Source: Salvelinus alpinus (Eukaryota; Chordata; Actinopteri; Salmoniformes; Salmonidae). Taken from it: a DNA stretch of 64,000 nt. The notes below the pieces were generated by a model, which was not told where the DNA came from, searched no databases, and saw nothing but the letters and a program-made list of their open reading frames with translations. A program made the translations under genes and the position numbers. Location: contig NC_092115.1 of the NCBI RefSeq assembly GCF_045679555.1, positions 34,604,728 through 34,668,727 on the forward strand. Reading direction: 5' to 3'. Shown one piece after another: positions 22,891 through 32,600 of the stretch. Numbering within the stretch: the stretch's first letter is position 1; each line of letters begins with the position of its first letter.

Positions 22891-24266
22891 TTGGGTTTGC
22901 GCCAGACATAGCATTTTCGTTGATGGCCAAAATAGCTCAATTTTAGTCTCATCTGACCAGAGTACCTTCTTCCATATGTTTGGGGATTCTCCCACATGCC
23001 TTTTGGCTAACACCAAATGTGTTTGCTTATTTTTTTCTTTAAGCAATGGCTTTTTTTCTAGCCACTCTTCCGTAATGCCCAGCTCTGTGGAGTGTACGGC
23101 TTAAAGTGGTCCTATGGACAGATACGCCAATCTCCGCTGTGGAGCTTTGAAGCGCCTTCAGGGTTATCTTTGGTCTCTTTGTTGCCTCTCTGATTAATGC
23201 CCTCCTTCCATTGTCTGTGAGTTTTGGTGGGCGGCCCTCTCTTGGCATTTTTTAGTAATGGATTTAATGGTCCTCCGTGGAATGTTCAAAGTTTCTGATA
23301 TATTTTATATCCCAACCCTGATCTGTACTTCTCCACAACTTTGTCCCTGACCTGTTTGGAGAGCTCCTTGGTCTTCATAGTATCACTTACTTGGTGGTGC
23401 CCCTTGCTTAGTGGTGTTTCAGACTCTGGGGCCTTTCAGAACAGGTGTATATATACTGCGATCATGTGACAGATCATGTGACATATCATGTGACACTTAG
23501 ATTGCACACAGGTGGCCTTTATTTAAGTAATTATGTGACTTCTGAAGGTAATTGGTTTCACCAGATCTTATTTAGGGGCTTCATGGCAAAGGGGGTGAAT
23601 ACATATGCACCAACACTTTTCCATTTTTTAGAATTTTTTTAAACAAGTAATATTTATTTTCATTTGACTTGTCATTACAAGTCATTTGACTTGTCATTTG
23701 ACTTGTCATTCATTTGTATGTCATTACATGAAATCCAAATAAAAATACATTTAAATTACAGGTTGTAATGAAACAAAATAGAAAAAACCCCAAGGGGGTT
23801 GAATACTTTTGCAAGGCACTGTAGGGTAGTTCTGTGTGAATGAGATCAGTGGACTCAATAGGCTGAGTGAATGAGTAGCAGGTGTCTTCAACCTTTTTTC
23901 AAAGTGGTTGACAAAGTCATCTGCAGAGAGGGAGGAGTGAGCGGGTTGAGAATTAAGGAGGGAGAATGTGGAAAATAGTTTCCTAGGGTTAGAGGTAGAA
24001 GCTTGACATTTACAGAGGTAGAAAGTGGCTTTAGCAGCATATACAGATGAAGAGAAGGTAGAGAGGAGGGAGTGAAAGAATGATAAATCCTCCGGAAGTT
24101 TAGTTTTCCTCCATTTTTGCTCAGCTGCCTGCAGCCATGTTCTGTGAGCTCGCAATGAGTCACTCAGCCACCAAGCAGGAGGGGAGGGCCGACCCGGCCG
24201 GGAGGAAAGGAAAGGGAGGAGGATAGGACAGAAAAGGAGAGAGTAGTTGGAGAGAGAAAGCTAAGA

Positions 24267-26789
24267 TTGCGACAATGCATGACCATCTGGCTAGGGGCTG
24301 AGTGTTTTGGGTTGGAGGAAAGGGAGACAGAAAAGGAAACCTGGAGGGCGGTTGCAGATGAGGTCAAGGGTATTGTCTGCCTTGTGAGTTGGAGGGGATC
24401 GGGAAAGTGTGAGGTCAAAAGAGACTCATTCCTCTCTGCCTCCTTCTTTCCACTCCTCTCCTCTTTTGACCTCACCCTCTCACCTTCCCCCCCTACTCAC
24501 AAGGCAGGCAATACGCTTGACCTCATCTTTACTAGATGCTGTTCTTCCACTAATCTCATTGCAACTCCCCTCCAAGTCTCCGACCACTACCTTGTATCCT
24601 TTTCCCTCTCGCTCTCATCCAACACTTCCCACACTGCCCCTACTCGGATGGTATCGCGCCGTCCCAACCTTCGCTCTCTCTCCCCCGCTACTCTCTCCTC
24701 TTCCATCCTATCATCTCTTCCCTCTGCTCAAACCTTCTCCAACCTATCTCCTGATTCTGCCTCCTCAACCCTCCTCTCCTCCCTTTCTGCATCCTTTGAC
24801 TCTCTATGTCCCCTATCCTCCAGGCCGGCTCGGTCCTCCCCTCCTGCTCCGTGGCTCGACGACTCATTGCGAGCTCACAGAACAGGGCTCCGGGCAGCCG
24901 AGCGGAAATGGAGGAAAACTCGCCTCCCTGCGGACCTGGCATCCTTTCACTCCCTCCTCTCTACATTCTCCTCTTCTGTCTCTGCTGCTAAAGCCAATTT
25001 ATACCACTCTAAATTCCAAGCATCTGCCTCTAACCCTAGGAAGCTCTTTGCCACCTTCTCCTCCCTCCTGAATCCTCCTCCCCCTCCTCCCCCCTCCTCC
25101 CTCTCTGCTGATGACTTCGTCAACCATTTTGAAAAGAAGGTCGACGACATCCGATCCTCGTTTGCTAAGTCAAACGACACCGCTGGTTCTGCTCACACTG
25201 CCCTACCCTGTGCTTTGACCTCTTTCTCCCCTCTCTCTCCAGATGAAATCTCGCGTCTTGTGACGGCCGGCCGCCCAACAACCTGCCTGCTTGACCCTAT
25301 CCCCTCCTCTCTTCTCCAGACCATTTCCGGAGACCTTCTCCCTTACCTCACCTCGCTCATCAACTCATCCTTGACCGCTGGCTACGTCCCTTCCGTCTTC
25401 AAGAGAGCGAGAGTTGCACCCCTTCTGAAAAAACCTACACTCGATCCCTCCGATGTCAACAACTACAGACCAGTATCCCTTCTTTCTTTTCTCTCCAAAA
25501 CTCTTGAACGTGCCGTCCTTGGCCAGCTCTCCTGCTATCTCTCTCAGAATGACCTTCTTGATCCAAATCAGTCAGGTTTCAAGACTAGTCATTCAACTGA
25601 GACTGCTCTTCTCTGTGTCACGGAGGCGCTCCGCACTGCTAAAGCTAACTCTCTCTCCTCTGCTCTCATCCTTCTAGACCTATCGGCTGCCTTTGATACT
25701 GTGAACCATCAGATCCTCCTCTCCACCCTCTCCGAGCTGGGCATCTCCGGCGCGGCCCACGCTTGGATTGCGTCCTACCTGACAGGTCGCTCCTACCAGG
25801 TGGCGTGGCGAGAATCTGTCTCCGCACCACGTGCTCTCACCACTGGTGTCCCCCAGGGCTCTGTTCTAGGCCCTCTCCTATTCTCGCTATACACCAAGTC
25901 ACTTGGCTCTGTCATATCCTCACATGGTCTCTCCTATCATTGCTATGCAGACGACACACAATTAATCTTCTCCTTTCCCCCCTCTGATAACCAGGTGGTG
26001 AATCGCATCTCTGCATGTCTGGCAGACATATCAGTGTGGATGACGGATCACCACCTCAAGCTGAACCTCGGCAAGACGGAGCTGCTCTTCCTCCCGGGGA
26101 AGGACTGCCCGTTCCATGATCTCGCCATCACGGTTGACAACTCCATTGTGTCCTCCTCCCAGAGTGCTAAGAACCTTGGCGTGATCCTGGACAACACCCT
26201 GTCGTTCTCAACTAACATCAAGGCGGTGACCCGTTCCTGTAGGTTCATGCTCTACAACATTCGCAGAGTACGACCCTGCCTCACGCAGGAAGCGGCGCAG
26301 GTCCTAATCCAGGCACTTGTCATCTCCCGTCTGGATTACTGCAACTCGCTGTTGGCTGGGCTCCCTGCCTGTGCCATTAAACCCCTACAACTCATCCAGA
26401 ACGCCGCAGCCCGTCTGGTGTTCAACTTTCCCAAGTTCTCTCACGTCACCCCGCTCCTCCGCTCTCTCCACTGGCTTCCAGTTGAAGCTCGCATCCGCTA
26501 CAAGACCATGGTGCTTGCCTACGGAGCTGTGAGGGGAACGGCACCTCCGTACCTTCAGGCTCTGATCAGGCCCTACACCCAAACAAGGGCACTGCGTTCA
26601 TCCACCTCTGGCCTGCTCGCCTCCCTACCTCTGAGGAAGTACAGTTCCCGCTCAGCCCAGTCAAAACTGTTCGCTGCTCTGGCACCCCAATGGTGGAACA
26701 AACTCCCTCACGACGCCAGGTCAGCGGAGTCAATCACCACCTTCCGGAGACACCTGAAACCCCACCTCTTTAAGGAATACCTAGGATAG
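24267..26789 (+). CDS. L2-type LINE endonuclease C-terminus and reverse transcriptase, open for 840 codons
   Basis: Only residues after about 53 belong to the LINE; the first 50 codons (24267-24422) are antisense sequence of the host LINE and merely extend the frame. The endonuclease tail is FDLTLSPSPPTHKAGN with NTLDLIFTR and the terminal SDHYLV (about residues 65-115). The reverse transcriptase spans about residues 370-660: NNYRPVSLLSFLSK, LDLSAAFDTVNH, TTGVPQGSVLGPLLFSLY and the catalytic CYADDTQL (about 560). The C-terminal part has SRLDYCNSLLAGLP, NAAARLV and LHWLPVEARI, characteristic of CR1/L2 LINEs. The RT is intact but the N-terminal endonuclease half is absent, so this copy cannot move by itself. 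Confidence 0.85.
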   Translation: MRQCMTIWLGAECFGLEERETEKETWRAVADEVKGIVCLVSWRGSGKCEVKRDSFLSASFFPLLSSFDLTLSPSPPTHKAGNTLDLIFTRCCSSTNLIATPLQVSDHYLVSFSLSLSSNTSHTAPTRMVSRRPNLRSLSPATLSSSILSSLPSAQTFSNLSPDSASSTLLSSLSASFDSLCPLSSRPARSSPPAPWLDDSLRAHRTGLRAAERKWRKTRLPADLASFHSLLSTFSSSVSAAKANLYHSKFQASASNPRKLFATFSSLLNPPPPPPPSSLSADDFVNHFEKKVDDIRSSFAKSNDTAGSAHTALPCALTSFSPLSPDEISRLVTAGRPTTCLLDPIPSSLLQTISGDLLPYLTSLINSSLTAGYVPSVFKRARVAPLLKKPTLDPSDVNNYRPVSLLSFLSKTLERAVLGQLSCYLSQNDLLDPNQSGFKTSHSTETALLCVTEALRTAKANSLSSALILLDLSAAFDTVNHQILLSTLSELGISGAAHAWIASYLTGRSYQVAWRESVSAPRALTTGVPQGSVLGPLLFSLYTKSLGSVISSHGLSYHCYADDTQLIFSFPPSDNQVVNRISACLADISVWMTDHHLKLNLGKTELLFLPGKDCPFHDLAITVDNSIVSSSQSAKNLGVILDNTLSFSTNIKAVTRSCRFMLYNIRRVRPCLTQEAAQVLIQALVISRLDYCNSLLAGLPACAIKPLQLIQNAAARLVFNFPKFSHVTPLLRSLHWLPVEARIRYKTMVLAYGAVRGTAPPYLQALIRPYTQTRALRSSTSGLLASLPLRKYSSRSAQSKLFAALAPQWWNKLPHDARSAESITTFRRHLKPHLFKEYLG

Positions 26790-26943
26790 GATAAAGTAAT
26801 CCTTCTAACCCCCCCCCCCTTAAAAGAGTTAGATGCACTATTGTAAAGTGGTTGTTCCACTGGATATCATAAGGTGAATGCACCAATTTGTAAGTCGCTC
26901 TGGATAAGAGCGTCTGCTAAATGACTTAAATGTAAATGTAAAA
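24423..26943 (+). mobile_element. L2-like LINE, 5'-truncated, inserted in an antisense copy of its own family
   Basis: The element begins within the endonuclease domain and ends with the tail 'gtaagtcgctctggataaga' plus 'cgtctgctaaatgac' and a (aaatgta)-like finish at 26943. The heptamer aaaagag at 24416-24422 recurs at 26940-26946, consistent with a short target duplication. The surrounding minus-strand LINE reads continuously from its endonuclease (26947 upwards) into FDLTLS (24415 downwards) when this insertion is removed. Confidence 0.9.
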
Positions 26944-27650
26944 GAGGCAAGGAGGGGAAAGAGAATGTTGGAAAGAAATGAATCGAAGGCAGACGTCAGG
27001 AGGTTGAAGTAGCCAAGTACGAAGAGCAGTGAGCCATCGTCAGGAAATTAGCTTGTCAAAGTGCCAAGTTCATTGAGGAACTCTCCAAGGAAACTTGGTT
27101 GGCGATAGATGACAATAATGTTAAGCTTGAGTGGACAAATGACTGTGACAGAATGGAATTCAAATGAGGAGATGGACAGGTGAGAGAGGGAGAAAATAGA
27201 AAATCTCCGCTTAGGAGAAATAAGTAGACCTGTGCCACCTCCGCGACGACCAGATGCTCTCGGACTATGAGAGTCAGATAAAGAAAGTGCAGCTGGAGTG
27301 GCAGTGTTCTTTGGGGTGATCCATGTCTCTGTCAGTGCCAAAATGTCAAGGCACTGAAGGGTAGCATAGGCTAAGATGAACTCCCCATTCTTGACCGCAG
27401 ATCGGCATTTCAAAATACTGCCTGGAATTCCACATGAGTTGTGTACACAGGGTACACTAAATTAGAAGGCGTGGGGAGTGTCTGTAAAGCCTACAGGGAG
27501 AGCGAACAGATATAGAAAACACACACATCATTGACAAAGATACAAAAGAGCAAAATGAGAATCTTGTAAATAACTTGGTAAGATACTCAAGTGAGAGAGT
27601 GGTGTGGAGCCTTCTTCTCTTTCCTTATTCGAAGTACTGCAGTATATGAG

Positions 27651-28137
27651 CAGTCAGCAGTTCACACACCAAGTTGGCCATTGGGAAGACAGGCAGCACT
27701 TAAAGTAGATGGCCCTAGCTAGCAAAAATACAATAGTAGGCCACAACAGATAAAGACAAAAAAAATGATAGTTATCACTCCTGGAGATACCAGGAGTCTT
27801 CTAGCTACAGAATGAATCACACTGAGATGGAACCTGAGAAGCCGGTTATAAACAGTCAAAAAAGAGATGAAACCACTCCCCCTCCAGTACAGCCACTGAT
27901 GACCAAAACAAGCCACAAATTGCCCACCCCTTGATCCTGATGGATGTGTCAACAACTATCTGCAAATAATCAGCAGTCAGCAGTTCACACACCAAGTGGA
28001 CAACTGGGAAGACAGGCAGCACTTAAAGCAGATAGCCCTAGCTAGCAAAAATACAATACTAGACCACAACAGATAAAGACAAAAGAATGATAGCAATCAC
28101 TCCTGGAGATATCAGGAGTCCTCTAGCTACAGAATGA
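27651..28137 (-). repeat. Tandem units in the 5' region of the antisense L2-like LINE
   Basis: A block starting 'cagtcagcagttcacacacc' at 27651 recurs at 27974, 323 bp on. Both copies run through 'gacaggcagcacttaaag' and 'gccctagctagcaaaaatac' to 'ctagctacagaatga'. The first copy is complete and the second ends where a Tc1 fragment begins. These look like promoter monomers upstream of the endonuclease ORF. Confidence 0.7.
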
Positions 28138-28706
28138 AGCATGGCCATTTGAATGCAAGGAGATACCGTGGCGAGATCCTGAGGCTCATTGTTGTGCCAT
28201 CCTTCCACTGCCGTCAATTCATGTTTCAGCATAGTGCATGGCCCCATGTCACAAGAATCTGTACATAATTCTTCGAAGCTGAAAATGTCCCAGTTCTTCC
28301 ATAGCCTGCATACTCACCAAACATGTCACCCATTGAGCATGTTTGGTATGCTCTGGATCGACATGTACGACAGCGTGTTCCAGTTCCCGCCAATATCCAG
28401 AAACTTCCCACAGCCATTGAAGAAGAGTGGGTCAACATTCCACAGGCCACAATCAACAGCCTCGTCAACTCTATGCGAAGGAGCTGCAGACCAGATACTG
28501 ACTGGTATTCTAATTCACGCCCCTACCTTTTTTCTTAATGTACAGTATCTGTGACCAACAGATGCATATCTGTATTCCTTAGTCATGTGATATCCATAGA
28601 TTAGGGCCTAATGAATTAATTTCAATTGACTGATTTTCTTATATGAACTGTAACTCAGTAAAATCTATGAAATTGTTACATGTTACATTTATATTGTTCA
28701 GTGCAG
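28138..28706 (+). mobile_element. Tc1-like transposon, 3' half only
   Basis: Same family as 2950 and 16720. The fragment starts in the middle of the transposase gene and carries the catalytic Glu region (MSPIEHVWYALDRHVRQRV, about 28323) and the C-terminus PQATINSLVNSMRR. The right end 'gttacatttatattgttcagtg' reaches about 28706. The left half is missing; it abuts the LINE 5' monomers. Confidence 0.8.
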
Positions 28707-29519
28707 TTATTCCTTGTCTTTTTGTGTTAGGCAAGCTGAGCAGTCAGTATGAAATAAACCAATAGATAAATCAGATTAATCATGCATGTGAACTACAGTA
28801 TAGGGGAAAATACATGATGCTGTGGATTTATTTTTGTAGCTGTTCAGAGAGAGATGATCACTATCAGTAAACTACTTAGGTTATGGTGACTGCATCTTAT
28901 CACGGATGAAGCAAGACATGTTTTATTCTAGCAGGTCCATAAACTGCCATCTGAAAAGTCCAGCCGAAGAGAAATGTATATGCCGTCAGTCCTACTGCTC
29001 GCAGAGTGACTATTCAAATGTCTCTCCCAACTGTCACTAACACTCTGTAAATCCCTGCAGATAGGAACATCTGTCCCATAAATATATAATAATCTCACAG
29101 ACCCGCCATGCTTACCCACACAGACGTCCTCCGGTCCTGTCCTATCCTTGGGAGACAATACTCAGTCATTAGACAATATTTAATCTGAGTGTAGAGTATT
29201 TGCAGGGTATTATCAATATTATTATAGCAGGATAATTTGAGTCACATTCACCGTCTGTTTCTCAGATGATCACCTGCCCTCAGTGAACACCTTTAGCTCA
29301 ATTAACTGGTAGATCAAAGCACTTCAGATACAACACTGTGATTGACTTTTAAACAAACCGGAACACGTCAATGGACTAAGTAGAAATCGCTGGATTCAAG
29401 GCTGAATTCCCACGCCTGGATCCAGGCGGGGGAATTCTATCCAAATTGGTTTCCTAGTAGCCTTCTTGATGATGTGCATCCGCCGGGCTGTTGTATGTCT
29501 TAAATAGAAGCACAAAGCA
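28707..29519. other. Upstream flank of myl4, no gene
   Basis: No transposon was recognised. The tract 'cccataaatatataataatc' (about 29076) resembles a MEF2-type A/T-rich site with a mismatch, which would suit a muscle gene, but this is weak evidence on its own. Confidence 0.35.
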
Positions 29520-29676
29520 TGGCCTTTTATAGTAGTCCCCCTATTGTTGGCAGCATTGCAGTCAGGGAGGGGGTGAGGAAAGAATAAAGGGCCCCAGCCA
29601 CTCCAGAACACCTCTACCCAGTGTGTGTTAGCAGTGTCCTTTCTCCTGTGCCCCCTGAGTATAGTCGTGTATCACA
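29520..29676 (+). promoter_or_regulatory. myl4: Probable myl4 core promoter and 5' UTR
   Basis: The sequence upstream of the myl4 start codon has a CArG-like 'ccttttatag' at 29523-29532 (one mismatch to CC(A/T)6GG, the serum response factor site common in striated-muscle promoters). A TATA-like 'gaataaagg' lies at 29581-29589, about 95 bp before the ATG. The ATG at 29677 has a favourable context (acaATGg). The transcription start cannot be fixed from sequence alone, and the possibility of an additional upstream non-coding exon remains. Confidence 0.45.
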
Positions 29677-32600
29677 ATGGCGCCCAAGAAGAAGGAAGAG
29701 CCCAAAGAAGCACCCAAACCCAAGGCCCCAGAGCCTGAGCCAGTCAAGATCCCGGAGTTTAACCCCACAGAAGTCGTGGTACAGAAAAACTCCTGTTTTC
29801 ACTGAGTTTGCATGAAGGGAATAGGTTAAATATGATGAGCTTTGGATGTGGGTGTTGGATGGGGGAAACATCAACATAACAATGTTTTTATTTTATTATT
29901 TGTTATCTTCGAATGTGTTTAAAATGATTTGTTTATTAGGGATTTATTCAAGATGAAAAAGGTGTGTTAATCATGTATTTATTAGATGCTAAAATTGTAA
30001 CTGGGCTATCATACAGCACATCATTTAACTATCATTTGGGTGAGGTTCCATTCTTTTCATATTCATCAAATTGATAAGAAAAATGAAATACTCTTAATCT
30101 CAACATCAAGCCGTCTATCCACTTGAGGACAAAATGGACCTTTCAAGGAGATGGTAATAACAGTTTGGTCTTCCATTGATAGTCATCTGTGTTTTTCAAG
30201 AACATTAGAGACACCATGTGACGTGAACAGGGCAGTGCATGCAAATAGGAGTCCTACAGTTCAGCAGTTTGGACATGGTTTGATTAAAGGTTCAATGCAG
30301 CCATTTTTAAGTCACTATCAAAAACTGTCTGTGTAACAATTAAGTACCTCACTAACCACGTTTCCATCCACAGCTTTTTATGTGAATGAAGTCACCATAG
30401 ATTTTTTTTAAAGTCACAACAGCTATGATGGAAACAGGTAGTTAAGGTACAATTTTGTAAATGCCGACAGATCATTTGTTTGTTTGACATGGTTGGATAT
30501 TTTTGTGTAGGTAAAATGTATTATGCGAGAAATGGTGGTGGAAATGCTTTTATGTGAAAATATTGATATAATAAACATCATATCGAATAAACTTCGAGTC
30601 ACGCGATGGTATAGTGTGTGTTCCTACCACTATGACTAGGGAAACCATGCAGCTTATTAGGCTACAGATTAGATAAGTTATGATGAACTTCAAGGGGTGC
30701 TGAAAGTACATGGTAATGAGCTTGATGCTCATTTTCAATAAATAGCGAGGGTCATATTCTGGTGACATGATGATTGATGCTTGACTGCCATTTGACAAAT
30801 TAAGATATTCTTTTTCTTATCCATGATAAACTCACCATGTAGACCACCCTATATCTGCGAACTGTTGGCTATTTAACGCAACAGTTTTTGTGACAAAACT
30901 ATCGGTAGAGTTGAACATATGATGGAAACACATTGAACTTTAGATTTGTATTCGGTACATGAAAACATAAGCAAAAAATAACATATTGTGTGCACTACAT
31001 CATCACTCACTGACTTTTCCGCAACAAGTCAGTTTGGTGGAAACACACTACTGTTGGGAAAAGCCGCATATTTTCTTCATGCGGATTTCAGAATATTCGC
31101 ATGAAGATCTGTCGCCAATTGGATGGAAACCTAGCTAGTGTGACTGTTTTCAATTAAAATGACCAAAAAAACACATCTAAATGCTTCTTAGCAAAGAGTG
31201 GTCGGACGGAGTGGGTAGGGGAAAATGTAACTAGCTGTTATTGGTATAGAGGTTTGGAACCCTCTTTCTTATTGGTCTATTAACTAATTTACTGCCTGGT
31301 GATGTCGGTCAAAACTCCATCCCACCAAAACAGGATGACATTTCAGGCAGTCATTTCAAACAGCTCTTACACTAAAAGGGCATTATCATAATTGTCACAA
31401 TTTCACAGTACTATTCCAACCTCATATTGTGGAAATATATATATAAAATCAAGTTTTTGACTGCACTGGTCCTTTAAAGATAAGATAATACGAGTAGCAT
31501 GACGGATTGAAGAGGAACAATGATAATTAACATGACAGGCAAATATCTAAATGTATTTCAAGACCTTTATAGAGCATTTTATCTTCATACTACTATTTAC
31601 ATCATCACAAGTCACATTATTTTGTACTTAAGCAACAGTATCTTGAACTTGATGGAGCTTAAAGTTGGTAGAATATTGGCTTACACAAGACAAAGTTTGT
31701 TTCTTGCTGACTCTGCCTCTTCTATATAAGTAAACATTTTCATAGTTGAGGGAACAGCTGTATTATGTAGTGAGGTTAAAACCACTCAATGTGATTTTAA
31801 TTATGGCCATGCATAGCAGACCACCCAAATCGGAATGCCTTATTTGTGAATAAAAATAAGAAGAAGTGCAAAGAAAAATACATATATTTCTAACCAAGGC
31901 CAAATATTTTAAAACATGCAAAAATGTGGGATTTGAAAATATTTTTGCACAACATACACAATAGGAAAACCGTCAAGAGCGTTTACGATTGTGAACAAGT
32001 GCAAGAGGGACGTTCCTTTCCTATCCTCATTACATGGATATCAAATTAATATAAATAGGATTTTAATACAGTTTTAGGTTAGACCTTTGAAGTTTTTCAG
32101 ATAACCTGAAAGGTTGGTGAAGCACAATTACATGTTCATGTCCTTTTCCTCCTATACTCCTCCATTTTCCATTCACTTTACATTTAGGTTCGTTCAGAGT
32201 GGGGGTACTACTACCATCAAGGCCAAAGAGTCATGCCTTATGTATTTGACCTCAGTTTTTTAAAAGTGATTTTCACTGTTGCTCACAACATGCAGTTAAC
32301 TATGTTGTTGACCATTTTAAATCATTACTTTGTGTCCACCTCCTGAACCAAATTGTTAATTTTGTTTTTCCTTTCAGCTTGAATTCACTCCTGAGCAGAT
32401 TGAGGGTAAGATTGAGATTGTAGTTACAGTTGTGACCTGGAATGGTACACTTATTATAATAGAGGTTGTTTTGAGGTTGTATTTTAGTATTTTTGAACAT
32501 GAGAATACCAAGAAGTGCCTCATACAGTTGAGATGACTAATTAGAGACTGTTGGCATTTGATAGGCTGAGAGCTTGTTCTCTAGTCATTAGCAAATTAAA

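Larger units (their letters stand above)
18884..23821 (-). mobile_element. Tc1-like transposon inside the L2-like LINE, itself carrying a Rex1-like LINE
   Basis: The ends 'cagtggcttgcgaaactatt' and 'acttttgcaaggcactg' are inverted repeats. TA occurs at 18882-18883 and at 23822-23823, and the host LINE reads through correctly once the insertion is removed. Removing the inner LINE leaves about 1.44 kb. The minus-strand transposase is seen as a helix-turn-helix segment PREGRPPKLTDNGRRALI (about 23245-23195), SDETKIEL (about 22950) and, beyond the inner LINE, QQDNDHKHSA (about 19185) and WPSQSADLSSI. It has stops and is not functional. The same family recurs at 37711-38930. Confidence 0.9.
17637..28137 (-). 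mobile_element. L2-like LINE, antisense, split by a Tc1 and by a second LINE
   Basis: Three separated pieces join into one element on the minus strand. Its 5' end and endonuclease domain are at 28137-26947 (LALTETWITPK and GLLISPKRRFS near 27335-27190). The linker and start of the reverse transcriptase are at 24415-23824 (SADDFVNHFEKR near 23910). The remaining RT and C-terminus are at 18881-17637 (PLDPIPSSLLQTISGDL, CYADDTQLF near 18455, HHLKLNLDKTELLFLPGK). About 400 bp of central RT is deleted near 18540-18640, and frames are broken, so the copy is dead. It is the oldest layer of the nest. The protein family is a CR1/L2-type endonuclease-reverse transcriptase. Confidence 0.85.

Noticed and set aside
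24409-25071. 220-codon Ser/Pro/Leu-rich plus-strand ORF
   Set aside because: It is an off-frame reading of the C-rich L2 LINE coding strand.
29621-29815. ORF overlapping the myl4 start
   Set aside because: It is in another frame from the myl4 exon, which has the correct N-terminus and splice donor.
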